Assembly (NCBI RefSeq): GCF_035918235.1
Contig: NZ_CP109485.1
Coordinates: 5,084,001 to 5,148,000 of the forward strand
Source of the DNA: Streptomyces sp. NBC_01445
GTDB taxonomy: Bacteria > Actinomycetota > Actinomycetes > Streptomycetales > Streptomycetaceae
Reading direction: 5' to 3'
DNA: 64,000 nucleotides
Numbering within the stretch: the first letter of the stretch is position 1; every line of letters begins with the position of its first letter. Positions 1 through 7,537 of the stretch are shown piece by piece. The notes beneath the pieces are model-generated. The model was given only the letters and a program-made list of their open reading frames with translations, made no database searches and was not told the DNA's origin. Both the position numbers and the translations under genes were made by a program.

Positions 1-378
1 CGGGATGTCCTCGAGGATGTGCGAGAGCGGCTCGTCGCCCTTGGCCTGCGTGGAGTTCTCGACACACTGCTGGTTCTGCGGGGCCGACAGGATCGGGACG
101 TCCTGGACGGCGATCGGCACGGCGCCGACGAGCGAACCGACGTTGGCCTTGGCCGGCAGGCCGATGCAGGGCTTGTTGAGCGAGCCCTGGATGAGCGCCA
201 TCTGCGGGCTCATGCTGCCGTACGTGGCGGAGTTGCCGTAGGCCTGCGCGGCACCGACGCCGCTCGTGGACGTGGTGCCACCGTCGTTGTCGATCGCCAT
301 GGCCTGGGGGGCTGCGACCGCCGAGATACCGGCGACCGAGGCGGCGACTGCTGCAGCCGCCATGACCTTCTTCATCAT
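1..378 (-). CDS. rdlB: Rodlin protein, C-terminus cut by window edge
   Basis: Secreted structural protein of the rodlet layer that organises chaplin fibrils on aerial hyphae and spores. The visible 126 codons begin MMKKVMAAAA, followed by a hydrophobic signal segment to about residue 28 and the rodlin core with [18 protein letters not shown] and AKGDEPLSH. It is clearly paralogous to the rodlin at 614-1027. The start at 378 is preceded by GAGAAGGGA, with 7 bases between GGGA and the ATG; a second ATG follows immediately at 375. The gene runs off the left edge, so only the last few residues are missing. It is divergent from its paralogue, the arrangement known for rdlA/rdlB. The A/B assignment is by position only. 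Confidence 0.9.
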   Translation of the reverse strand, partial: MMKKVMAAAAVAASVAGISAVAAPQAMAIDNDGGTTSTSGVGAAQAYGNSATYGSMSPQMALIQGSLNKPCIGLPAKANVGSLVGAVPIAVQDVPILSAPQNQQCVENSTQAKGDEPLSHILEDIP

Positions 379-500
379 GATGAATTCCCTTCTCGTTGCC
401 CCCGACCCGGGAGCCACCTGCCCAACTCCGATTTACGCACATGGTTGTCCGGGTTCACTCTGACGGGTTCACCCGGGCGTTGCCGAATAAATGACTATCA

Positions 501-523
501 GCAGATCACTATCTGCACGTGCA
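501..523. promoter_or_regulatory. Overlapping palindromes between divergent rodlin genes
   Basis: GCAGAT-CACT-ATCTGC (501-516) is a perfect 6-bp inverted repeat and overlaps a second perfect palindrome, TGCACGTGCA (514-523). The site lies 98 bp upstream of one rodlin start and 123 bp upstream of the other, so it could be a shared operator. That role is inferred from position and symmetry alone; no binding protein is identified. Confidence 0.35.
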
Positions 524-613
524 GCCCGACCGAGTGAAGTGCCGCAACCATTGCAGCCGAGGCCCTGTTGTCCGGGCAGCGTTAACTGGCGTCTGTGCGA
601 AAAGGAACTGGAA

Positions 614-1027
614 ATGCTTAAGAAGGCAATGGCAGCGGCTGCGGTCGCCGTTTCGGTCGTCGGCGTCTCGGCTGCGGCCGCCCCTCAGGCTCTGGCCCTC
701 GGTGACGACGGCAGCACGACGTCCACGAGCGGCGTCGGTGCCGCGCAGGCGTTCGGCAACTCCACGACCGACGGTGCCCAGAGCCCGCAGCTCGGCGCGG
801 TCCAGGGCTCGCTGAACAAGCCCTGCATCGGTCTGCCGGTCAAGGGCAACGTGGGCCCGCTGTTCGGTCTGCTGGTGCCGGTCGCCGTCCAGGACGTCTC
901 GGTCCTGTCGGCACCGCAGAACCAGCAGTGCGCGGAGAACTCCACGCAGGCCAAGGGCGACGAGCCGCTCTCGCACATCGTGGACGGCGTCCCGGTCCTG
1001 TCCGCGAACGGCGAGCAGAACGGCTGA
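614..1027 (+). CDS. rdlA: Rodlin protein
   Basis: Rodlet-layer protein of 137 residues. The ATG at 614 gives [10 protein letters not shown] and a signal peptide ending near ALA at about residues 28-30, followed by a G/S/T-rich linker and the rodlin core ([27 protein letters not shown]). Two cysteines are in the same places as in the divergent paralogue. An AAAGGAA element lies just upstream of the ATG. The open frame extends further upstream to 491, but that part lacks a signal peptide and overlaps the divergent promoter region, so the internal ATG is chosen. A strong hairpin terminator follows. Family identity is certain; the A versus B label is by position. Confidence 0.92.
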   Translation: MLKKAMAAAAVAVSVVGVSAAAAPQALALGDDGSTTSTSGVGAAQAFGNSTTDGAQSPQLGAVQGSLNKPCIGLPVKGNVGPLFGLLVPVAVQDVSVLSAPQNQQCAENSTQAKGDEPLSHIVDGVPVLSANGEQNG

Positions 1028-1045
1028 TCCACCAGCCCCGGGAAC

Positions 1046-1080
1046 CCGGGCCGCCCGCCTTCTCCGGCGCGGCGGCCCGG
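1046..1080 (+). terminator. Rho-independent-type terminator after rodlin
   Basis: Perfect 10-bp stem CCGGGCCGCC (1046-1055) pairs with GGCGGCCCGG (1071-1080), followed by the T-rich tract tcttctttgctttg. It sits 18 bp after the rodlin stop codon and separates it from the chaplin that follows. Confidence 0.75.
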
Positions 1081-1200
1081 TCTTCTTTGCTTTGAGAGCC
1101 ACTTCTTTAACGCGGACGGCTCAGTTCCCTTCCGCCTCACGGCTCGTTTTCACACCGAGGCAATGACCTCAGTAATGAACGACGCGAGAAGGGTAAGAGA

Positions 1201-1437
1201 GTGAATCTCAAGAAGAGCGCGACGATCCTCGCCGGCGCTGTGCTGGCCCTGGGCATGGCCGCTCCGGCGTTCGCCGACACGGGTGCCGAGGGTGCCGCGG
1301 TCGGTTCGCCGGGTGTCATCTCCGGCAACGTGGTGCAGGTCCCGGTCGACGTCCCGGTCAACCTGTGCGGCGACACCGTCGACGTGATCGGCGTTCTGAA
1401 CCCGGCGCTCGGCAACGGCTGCGCCAACGACGACTGA
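1201..1437 (+). CDS. Short chaplin
   Basis: Secreted amphipathic protein that assembles into amyloid fibrils on the aerial surface. It has 78 residues: a signal peptide (about 1-25, ending AFA) and one chaplin domain with the GxxxGSPGVISGN start, VPVDVPVN, and paired cysteines C56 and C74 flanking GDTVDVIGVLNPALGNG. The start is GTG at 1201, preceded by GAGAAGGGTAAGAGA. By comparison with the S. coelicolor order chpA-chpD-rdlA-rdlB as I remember it, this occupies the chpD position; short chaplins are too similar to name with certainty. It is followed by two tandem hairpins. Confidence 0.92.
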   Translation: MNLKKSATILAGAVLALGMAAPAFADTGAEGAAVGSPGVISGNVVQVPVDVPVNLCGDTVDVIGVLNPALGNGCANDD

Positions 1438-1442
1438 CTGAC

Positions 1443-1502
1443 GCCGCGGCCGTCGGGCCGCGGCTCCGCCGGCCTTGGACACATCTCGTACTCCAAGGCC
1501 GG
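1443..1502 (+). terminator. Two tandem hairpins after short chaplin
   Basis: The first hairpin is GCCGCGGCC (1443-1451)/GGCCGCGGC (1456-1464) with a 4-nt loop. The second is CCGGCCTTGGA (1469-1479)/TCCAAGGCCGG (1492-1502), a perfect 11-bp stem followed by cttt. Together they should terminate or strongly attenuate transcription into the long chaplin 30 bp downstream. Confidence 0.7.
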
Positions 1503-1531
1503 CTTTCATCTGCGAGCAGGAAGACAACTTG

Positions 1532-2326
1532 ATGCGACAGGCCCTGAACTTGGGAATGGTCGCGGCAGCGGCCGCGACGAGCATTCTGTCCCTGCCGGGC
1601 TCCAGTGCGTTCGCCGCGTCGGGCGCAGACGGGCAGGCGGCGGGCTCCCCCGGCATTCTGTCGGGCAACACGGTCCAAGCCCCCCTGGACATCCCGGTGA
1701 ACGCGTGCGGCAACACGGTCGACGTCGTCGCCGCACTCAATCCGACCTTCGGCAACTCCTGTGAGAACAGGGGGAGTTCGCAGCCGCCGTCCGTTCGCGG
1801 AGGCGGCTCCGACCGGGCCGTCGGCGGAGCTTCCCACGGGACCGGGGACGGCGGATACCGCGGCGGTGACAGCAGGTCCGAGGGCGGTGCGCACGCCGAG
1901 AGTGACGCGCACGGGTCGCCCGGCATCCTGTCGGGCAACTCCGTACAGGCTCCGGTGCACATTCCCGTGAACGCGTGCGGGAACTCCGGGAACGTGGTCG
2001 GTGCGGCCAACCCCGCGACGGGCAACCACTGTTCCTCCGGAGTGGCCACCCCGGAGGAGATCTCCGAGGTGCCTCCGCCGCCCGTGCGTGCCGTCGAGCC
2101 GCCGGCCCCGGTGCAGCCCCCGGCCCCGGTGCAGCCGCCGGCGACGCAGCGTCTGACTCCCCCGGACGTGACGGCGCCCGTGCCGCACGCCCATGTCACG
2201 GGCGGGCACACGCAGTTGGCGGAGACCGGGACGGATCAGGATCTGCTGGCCGCCGCGGCGGCGAGTGCGGGGCTGCTGATCGGCGGCGGGATCCTCTACC
2301 GGCGGGGACGTGCCGCCGCCCGGTGA
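1532..2326 (+). CDS. Long chaplin with two chaplin domains and sortase signal
   Basis: Cell-wall-anchored chaplin of 264 residues (ChpA/B/C class). In order: signal peptide about 1-28; chaplin domain 1 with C59 and C77; Gly/Ser-rich linker; chaplin domain 2 with C149 and C167; Pro/Gln-rich spacer about 180-215; sortase motif LAETG at 229-233; a hydrophobic segment and basic tail (RRGRAAAR). Such proteins anchor the short chaplins to peptidoglycan through a class E sortase, which is not in this window. ATG 1532 is chosen, 8 bp after AGGAAG; TTG 1529 directly in front would also fit. The position next to the short chaplin and rodlins suits chpA. Confidence 0.93.
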   Translation: MRQALNLGMVAAAAATSILSLPGSSAFAASGADGQAAGSPGILSGNTVQAPLDIPVNACGNTVDVVAALNPTFGNSCENRGSSQPPSVRGGGSDRAVGGASHGTGDGGYRGGDSRSEGGAHAESDAHGSPGILSGNSVQAPVHIPVNACGNSGNVVGAANPATGNHCSSGVATPEEISEVPPPPVRAVEPPAPVQPPAPVQPPATQRLTPPDVTAPVPHAHVTGGHTQLAETGTDQDLLAAAAASAGLLIGGGILYRRGRAAAR

Positions 2327-2344
2327 GGTGATCGCCCTACGCCA

Positions 2345-2380
2345 GGCCGGGAAGAGCCGACGTTCATGCTCTTCCCGGCC
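2345..2380 (+). terminator. Terminator hairpin after long chaplin
   Basis: Perfect 13-bp stem GGCCGGGAAGAGC (2345-2357)/GCTCTTCCCGGCC (2368-2380) with a 10-nt loop, 19 bp after the chaplin stop codon. From here to about 2590 I see no gene. Confidence 0.65.
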
Positions 2381-2594
2381 GGCGGACAGGGCCGTTCAAC
2401 CGCTTGCTGCCTACCCACGGCGTAATCGCCGGCGGCTGACGGGGAAGACAGCCGGCCCGTCTCACAACCGGGCCAGTCCACCACCGGGCGGCCGCCGCTG
2501 CGGAACCGATTCACCCGTTCGCCCGCACCGTCACTCCAAAGGACGCCACGGGCGCGAACGCACCCGCGGCGGTCCCGGTCACCTGTCCGACCGT

Positions 2595-2952
2595 TCAGCG
2601 GTCGGCCGTCGCCGGCGGGGCGCGCGCCGACCTGCTGCCCGGCAGCGCGAGGCCGCCCGAGGGGCGCCCGCCGCGCAGTCGCCGCCGGACCCCGTCCGCG
2701 AGATGCGGCACGCTGGACGACGCGCCGTCCACGAAGCGCATCGAGGGGCCCCAATCCGCCGCCGTCATCAGGCCCGCGAGGAACACCCCCCGGCCTGCGG
2801 GACTCGAGGCCTGAGCCGACGCGGGGCGTCGCCTGCGCGCCCGCGCCGAGTCCGGCCCGCAGCGCGGGCGCGAGCATCCCCATGCGGCCGCGGGACGCCC
2901 GGAACCCGGTCGCCGCGATGACGTGATCCGTCTCGATCGGCGGCACGCCCAC
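2595..2952 (-). pseudogene. 3' remnant of an FAD/NAD(P)-dependent oxidoreductase
   Basis: Two minus-strand frames together read like the C-terminal end of a flavin-dependent oxidoreductase. The first, from 2952, gives GVPPIETDHVIAATGFR, the typical ATG(F/Y)R motif of this fold. After a run of six G (plus-strand C at 2786-2791) the sense continues in another frame as GVFLAGLMTAADWGPSMRFV followed by a short C-terminal segment to the stop at 2595. Removing one base from the homopolymer would restore one frame, so a 1-nt insertion is the likely lesion. No N-terminal FAD-binding GxGxxG segment remains. A sequencing error cannot be excluded, but the lost N-terminus argues for real decay. Confidence 0.5.
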
Positions 2953-2956
2953 ACCG

Positions 2957-3230
2957 GACCAGGAGGTAGCAGGTGAGGAGTTCCTCCCGCAGCCTCCGGG
3001 TCACCGCAATGGCTCCCTCGTCGTCCATGGGAATGAGGACGGCCGGTCCCGCGACGCTCGCCGGGACCCGGCGCAGTCTGGCGCCGATCTCTCCAGGGAG
3101 GCATCCGGGCCCGGCGGCGGATGCTCCCCGCGGGGAACGCCGGTGTCGGGCACGCGGGGGCCTCCTTCCTGGTGATAGCCCGAACGGGCGACGAGAGAGG
3201 CGTGCCTGCCGGTCCCCAGTTGGCGCAATG
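2957..3230 (-). pseudogene. 5' remnant of an ATP-grasp ligase gene
   Basis: In one minus-strand frame, about 3094 to 2957, the translation reads GEIGARLRRVPASVAGPAVL followed by IPMDDEGAIAV, a pattern I associate with the N-terminal domain of carboxylate-amine ligase type ATP-grasp proteins. Upstream sequence back to about 3230 shows fragments in other frames, and no ATP-grasp catalytic domain follows: within a few codons the sequence becomes the oxidoreductase remnant. This looks like a deletion that fused the head of one gene to the tail of another. Limits are approximate, and the family call rests on one short motif. Confidence 0.4.
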
Positions 3231-3285
3231 CCCATTCGTGTGACTCAGTGTCAGCAATGAAGGAAGTGCGGCACGAGGAGTAGGC

Positions 3286-4572
3286 ATGTCCCCACAACGC
3301 CGAAGGACCCTGAGCCGGCGCATCCCCTTGATGACGGCCGGGATCTTCGCGTCAGCGGTGATCGCGGCCGGTTCCGTCTCCGCCGCACCCGCCGGGACCC
3401 CCGCACCGGCACCGGTCGACGAGCCCGCCCCGACGACGGCACCCGCGCCAGGCGGTGTGAAGGATGCTCCGGGGGACACCTCGACGTTCCCCGCGTTCGG
3501 CGCCTACCTCGACTACGGGCCCAGAGGCGTGCAGCGCATGGGGCAGCTCAGCAAGTGGCTCGGCGGCTCCGAACTGCGCGTCGGGCACACCTACCTGCCG
3601 GGCGACCGGTGGAGCAACATCGAGGGGGCCCCCGGGTTCCTGGAGGACTGGGCGCAATGGCGGCGCGAGCGGGACGACCGGCTCTTCGTGCTCAACGTGC
3701 CGATGCTGGAGCGCAACGAGGAGCGCGTTTCCGACACGGAGGTCCGCTCGCTCCTCGCGCAGGGCGCGGCCGGCGACTTCGACGAGCACTTCCGGCGCCT
3801 CGCCCAGCGCCTCGTCGACCTCAAGGTCCCGGACACGGTGCTCGTGCCCGGCTGGGAGATGAACGGCACGACGTACACGCACCGGTGCGGGCCCGATCCG
3901 GAGGCATGGAAGACGTACTGGAAGCGGATCGTCACCACGATGCGGTCGGTGCCGGGGCAGAAGTTTCGCTTCGACTTCACGCCGACCCGTGGGCTCGACG
4001 CCGTGCCCTGGACCAAGTGCTATCCGGGCGACGACGTCGTCGACGTGATCGGCATGGACTCGTACGACCAGCCCGAGGGCAAGTCGTTCTCCGAGCAGGT
4101 CTCCGAGCCGTACGGGCTTCAGGAGCACGTCGACTTCGCCAAGGCGCACAACAAGGCCATCTCGTACCCGGAGTGGGGCCTGTTCCGTAACGGGGACAAC
4201 CCGGAGTACATGCGGCGCATGATCGGGTGGATCGACCGGTACAAGCCTCTCTACAACACGATCACGGACTACTGCCCGCACGGTGTGTGGCAGTGCGACG
4301 ACAACCCCCAGTCGTCGCTGGTCTACCGCTCGATGCTCTCCGGCCGCCTGGAGCCGTCGGTGCCGTCGGTGCCTGAGCCGACCCAGCCCACGCAGCCCGA
4401 GACACCCCAGACACCCCAGACACCCGAGACGCCGCAGACGCCGCAGACGCCGCCGGTCAAGCCTCCGGTGACCCCGCCCGACTGCGCGCCGCTCAGCCTC
4501 GGCGACTGGGTGGAGTACTGGCTCGGCGGGAAGCTGTGCCTGCGGTTCGACTGGTGGTCGCGGCGCTCCTGA
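3286..4572 (+). CDS. Secreted GH26-like glycoside hydrolase
   Basis: Probable extracellular beta-glycanase of 428 residues. It has an N-terminal signal peptide (about 1-34, basic RRR then a hydrophobic stretch ending VSAAP), a Pro/Ala linker to about 65, and a TIM-barrel-like catalytic region about 68-345. GWEMNG gives the likely acid/base E191 and YPEWGLF the likely nucleophile E296. A Pro-Gln-Thr spacer (about 366-400) and a short C-terminal segment with two cysteines (PPDCAPLSLGDWVEYW) follow. The GH26 assignment is by motif spacing. It faces the exopolysaccharide operon tail to tail, 34 bp apart, suggesting it trims that polymer (inference). No strong ribosome-binding site was seen, but the start precedes a clean signal peptide. 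Confidence 0.78.
   Translation: MSPQRRRTLSRRIPLMTAGIFASAVIAAGSVSAAPAGTPAPAPVDEPAPTTAPAPGGVKDAPGDTSTFPAFGAYLDYGPRGVQRMGQLSKWLGGSELRVGHTYLPGDRWSNIEGAPGFLEDWAQWRRERDDRLFVLNVPMLERNEERVSDTEVRSLLAQGAAGDFDEHFRRLAQRLVDLKVPDTVLVPGWEMNGTTYTHRCGPDPEAWKTYWKRIVTTMRSVPGQKFRFDFTPTRGLDAVPWTKCYPGDDVVDVIGMDSYDQPEGKSFSEQVSEPYGLQEHVDFAKAHNKAISYPEWGLFRNGDNPEYMRRMIGWIDRYKPLYNTITDYCPHGVWQCDDNPQSSLVYRSMLSGRLEPSVPSVPEPTQPTQPETPQTPQTPETPQTPQTPPVKPPVTPPDCAPLSLGDWVEYWLGGKLCLRFDWWSRRS
4399..4451 (+). repeat. Nine-base tandem repeats coding Pro-Gln-Thr spacer
   Basis: Units of the form cagacaccc/cagacgccg are repeated about five to six times inside the GH26-like gene, encoding alternating PQT and PET triplets between the catalytic domain and the C-terminal Cys segment. 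Likely to vary in copy number between strains. Confidence 0.7.
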
Positions 4573-4606
4573 CGCGCCGCAGTCCCGGTCGGTGGCGACG
4601 GGGTCG

Positions 4607-5725
4607 TTACGACGCGTCGCCACCCCGGGCCTTCCACGCGTGCAGCGCTCTCTTGCCGAGGCGGCGCGCCGTCACGTCGCCGACGGCGAGGGCGAGCCCC
4701 GCCGCCGTGCCGGGTCGGGCCAGTACGAAACGCTGGTTGACGACGCTGTGGGGACGCCAGTGGTGCTTGTACGGCTCGTCGCCGCGCAGCAGGCTCAGGG
4801 AGCCGGACGCGCGCTCCTGGACGTGCTCACTGCACGAGCGCAGCAGCATCGTGGCGACGTCGGCCTTGCGTTCACGCAGGCCCGGATGGGCGCCGTACAG
4901 ATATCCGCCGGTCAGGCACGAGGACAGGAGGGTCAGGTCGGCGGCGAGGACCGTCTCGTCGATACGGAACTCGGTCACGATCGCGTCGCCCGACCTGGCC
5001 ATGAGGGAGACCGAGCGGGTGAGGTGCTCGGAGAAGCGCGGCCTGAGGTGTTCCGTCGTCACCTTGCGCCCCTCCCACTGGAGTTGGTGCAGTTCGACCA
5101 GGCGGCGCACCGAGCCGTCGATCTGGTCCGGCGGCACGACGCGGCGCTCGATCCCGAGGGCGTCCAGCTTGCGCACCTTGGCGCGGGCACGCTGCGCGCG
5201 GGCCCGCGGCAGCCGGCCCACGATGTCGTCCATCGGTACGGGCGGCAGCTCCAGGCAGAGCGAGTCGTCGAGGCGGCGCCTTGGCCCCGGCCACTGGTCG
5301 TAGAGAGCCTCGACGGCGCTTCCCGGGCGGGCCTCACGGAAGTCGATCACGTGGGTGCGGGCGAGCCGCCACAGTGCGTCGCCCAGCGCGCGGACCCGGC
5401 CGCCCTCACCGTCACCGTCATCGTCGACGAGGACGTCGCAGAAGTCGGAGATGCTCCCGCCCAGCGGCACCAGTACCGGCAGGGGCCGCCACCGCCGCAT
5501 CAGCGGCGCCGCGGCGACGAGCCGGCCTCCGTCCCGGACCAGGACCACGCACAGGCCATGCCCGGACCCGTACGAGAGCCACCACGAGTGCAGCCAGGCA
5601 TGGCTCTGGAACGGGGTGGCGGCGCGCGACCTGCGGTACAGCGCCTCCCACTGCGGGCCCAGCGAGCCGAACCGGACGCCGTCGGTGCACACCTCGGCCG
5701 ACAGGTCCCCGCCCCCGGGCCGCAT
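4607..5725 (-). CDS. BioF2-like/GNAT acyltransferase of EPS operon
   Basis: Cytoplasmic acyl- or aminoacyl-transferase of 372 residues, probably decorating the exopolysaccharide. The N-terminus has the PFQSHAWLHSWWLSYG segment typical of CelD/BioF2-like proteins. A GNAT-fold region (about 165-310) includes LHQLQWEGRK and GGYLYGAHPG, and the C-terminus carries the LLRGDEPYKHHW signature of this family. ATG 5725 overlaps the upstream stop codon by one base (TGATG), so the gene is translationally coupled and is the last gene of the operon. Family known from extracellular polysaccharide loci; the donor and acceptor cannot be told from sequence. Confidence 0.8.
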   Translation of the reverse strand: MRPGGGDLSAEVCTDGVRFGSLGPQWEALYRRSRAATPFQSHAWLHSWWLSYGSGHGLCVVLVRDGGRLVAAAPLMRRWRPLPVLVPLGGSISDFCDVLVDDDGDGEGGRVRALGDALWRLARTHVIDFREARPGSAVEALYDQWPGPRRRLDDSLCLELPPVPMDDIVGRLPRARAQRARAKVRKLDALGIERRVVPPDQIDGSVRRLVELHQLQWEGRKVTTEHLRPRFSEHLTRSVSLMARSGDAIVTEFRIDETVLAADLTLLSSCLTGGYLYGAHPGLRERKADVATMLLRSCSEHVQERASGSLSLLRGDEPYKHHWRPHSVVNQRFVLARPGTAAGLALAVGDVTARRLGKRALHAWKARGGDAS

Positions 5726-6387
5726 CAGACGCTCCCCTGCAGGTCCGCGGCCGCCGCGGGCCCGGGGACGGTCGCCGCCGTCTCCGCCGGCTCGCGCCGG
5801 GGACGGACCAGCATCGCGAGCCCGCCGAGGAGGCCGCCCGCACTGGCGCCCACGAGCGCGGTCACCTTGGGGGACGCCGACGACGGCGCGGTGGGCTTCA
5901 CCGCGCGCGAGAACTGGAGGAGCTTCACCTTGGTGCCGGCCTGCGTGCGGTTGGCGTCGGCGGTCAGCGCCAGCGCCACCGCGTTGGCCATGTCGGCGGC
6001 CTTGCGCGGCTGCGCCGACGTCGCCGACACCGCGACCATCGGCGCGTCCGGTGAGGTCTCGGCCCGCACGCTGGCCTGGAGCACCTTCACGGGCACGCCC
6101 GCCCGCACCTGGGCGTCGCCGAGGACCGCGATCTGGGTGGCTACGCGGCCGTAGGCCTGGGCGAAGCCGAGCGCGGTCGACGGGTCGGACATCTCGTCCG
6201 GCACCGCGATCACATAGCTCGTGGCGGAGTACTGCGGCGTCTTCAGCACGCCGTACAGGCCGCCCGCGAGGCCGCCGAGGAGGACCCCGGCCACGATCAG
6301 CGGCCACAGGGGGAGGCGCTTCACGCGGCCGGCCGGCCGGGCGAGGGGACCGGCCGGGCTGACCCGCCGGTGAGGAGCATCGGTCAT
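5725..6387 (-). CDS. Wzz-like chain-length/co-polymerase protein
   Basis: Membrane protein of 220 residues with a transmembrane helix at about 25-47, an extracytoplasmic region beginning YSATSYVIAVP, a second helix near residues 180-200 and a short cytoplasmic tail. This is the layout of Wzz/polysaccharide co-polymerases that set chain length. There is no BY-kinase domain. ATG 6387 is used; GTG 6390 directly in front is an alternative. It lies 7-10 bp downstream of the glycosyltransferase stop codon and overlaps the acyltransferase start. Confidence 0.8.
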   Translation of the reverse strand: MTDAPHRRVSPAGPLARPAGRVKRLPLWPLIVAGVLLGGLAGGLYGVLKTPQYSATSYVIAVPDEMSDPSTALGFAQAYGRVATQIAVLGDAQVRAGVPVKVLQASVRAETSPDAPMVAVSATSAQPRKAADMANAVALALTADANRTQAGTKVKLLQFSRAVKPTAPSSASPKVTALVGASAGGLLGGLAMLVRPRREPAETAATVPGPAAAADLQGSV

Positions 6388-6394
6388 CACTTAC

Positions 6395-7537
6395 TCACTC
6401 TCGAACTCTCGAATCCGAACCGCCCAGGACCGCCTCGTACAGCCGCAGGTGCTGTTCGGCGCTTCGGGCGATGCTGTAGTGGCGGGCTGCCGGGGACGGG
6501 GTGCGGCCGGAGGGCCGGGCCGCCACGATCCGCAGCGCCTGCCGTGCGAACGACTCCGGGTCGCCGGGGACGCGGACGGCCGTGGACTCCAGGTGCGGCG
6601 GCAGGTCCTCGACCGCCGGGCAGCTGACGTAGAGGACGGGCAGCCCGGAGGCGAGCGCCTCCACGACGGCGAGGCCGAACGCCTCGCCGTCCGACGGGGA
6701 GCCGAGCAGGTCCATCGCGCTCATGAGGGCCGGCAGATCGGGGTCGCCGACGCGGCCCGACGGCGAGGCGTAGGGGCGCTCCCCGGCGAACACGACGCGG
6801 CGCACGACGCCCACTTCCTGGGCGAGCCTGCGCAGCCGCTCCTCCTCGGGCCCGTTCCCGACGAGCAGAAGCCTTACGTAGTCCGGCAGTTGAGCCAGCG
6901 CCCGTACGAGGACGTCGAAGCGCTTGCCGGGGACGAGGCGGCCGACTCCGCCGATGACGAAGTCGTCCCGGTGCAGGCCGAGCAGGTGGCGGGTGGCGTC
7001 CCGTAGCGCCGGGTCGTGTGCGAAGCGGTCGACGTCGATGCCGTTGGGCACGACGTGGATACGGTGCTGGGGCACCCCCCACCGCGCGAGGCGCTCGGCC
7101 ACCGAAGGGGAGACCGCCAGAGTGGCCTGCCCCACCCGCTCGCCCGCCAGATAGAGCGCGCGGACACCGGCCGAGAGCGGACGCCCCTCCATCCGGCTCT
7201 CCCCCAGCGAGTGCTCGGTGGCGACCACGGCGCGGACCCCGGCGAGGCGCGCGGCGAAGCGGCCGTAGACGCAGGCGCGGTACAGGTGGGTGTGCACGAG
7301 GTCGTAGCCGCCCTCGCGCACGAACCTGGTGAGCCGGGGCAGGGCGCCCAGGTCGCGGTTCCCGGTCATGCCGAGGTGCACGACGCGGACGCCGTCGGCG
7401 GTCAGGCCGCGGGCGACGGTGCCCGGGTTGGTCAGGGTCACCACGTCGCTGTGGACGGGCAGATGGCGCAGCAGGAGCCGCAGCTGCTGTTCGGCACCCC
7501 CGGTCCCGAGGCCGGTGATGACGTGCAGGGTTCTCAT
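6395..7537 (-). CDS. GT4-family glycosyltransferase
   Basis: Retaining GT-B glycosyltransferase of 380 residues that probably adds a sugar to the undecaprenyl-linked repeat unit on the cytoplasmic face. The N-terminus shows the glycine-rich TGLGTGGAEQQLR acceptor-side loop. The C-terminal domain has VVPNGIDVDRF, GGVGRLVPGKRFDVL, LLLVGNGPEEERL and the nucleotide-sugar E-x7-E region SDGEAFGLAVVEALASGLPV. ATG 7537 overlaps the deacetylase stop codon as ATGA. Confidence 0.88.
   Translation of the reverse strand: MRTLHVITGLGTGGAEQQLRLLLRHLPVHSDVVTLTNPGTVARGLTADGVRVVHLGMTGNRDLGALPRLTRFVREGGYDLVHTHLYRACVYGRFAARLAGVRAVVATEHSLGESRMEGRPLSAGVRALYLAGERVGQATLAVSPSVAERLARWGVPQHRIHVVPNGIDVDRFAHDPALRDATRHLLGLHRDDFVIGGVGRLVPGKRFDVLVRALAQLPDYVRLLLVGNGPEEERLRRLAQEVGVVRRVVFAGERPYASPSGRVGDPDLPALMSAMDLLGSPSDGEAFGLAVVEALASGLPVLYVSCPAVEDLPPHLESTAVRVPGDPESFARQALRIVAARPSGRTPSPAARHYSIARSAEQHLRLYEAVLGGSDSRVRE

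Noticed and set aside
2310..2921. Plus-strand open frame downstream of the long chaplin
   Set aside because: Arg/Pro/Gly-rich with no motif; the coding signal in this stretch is on the minus strand as gene remnants.
4399..4451. Short tandem repeats considered as a possible CRISPR or satellite
   Set aside because: The units are 9 bp, in frame, and encode a Pro-Gln-Thr spacer within a gene.
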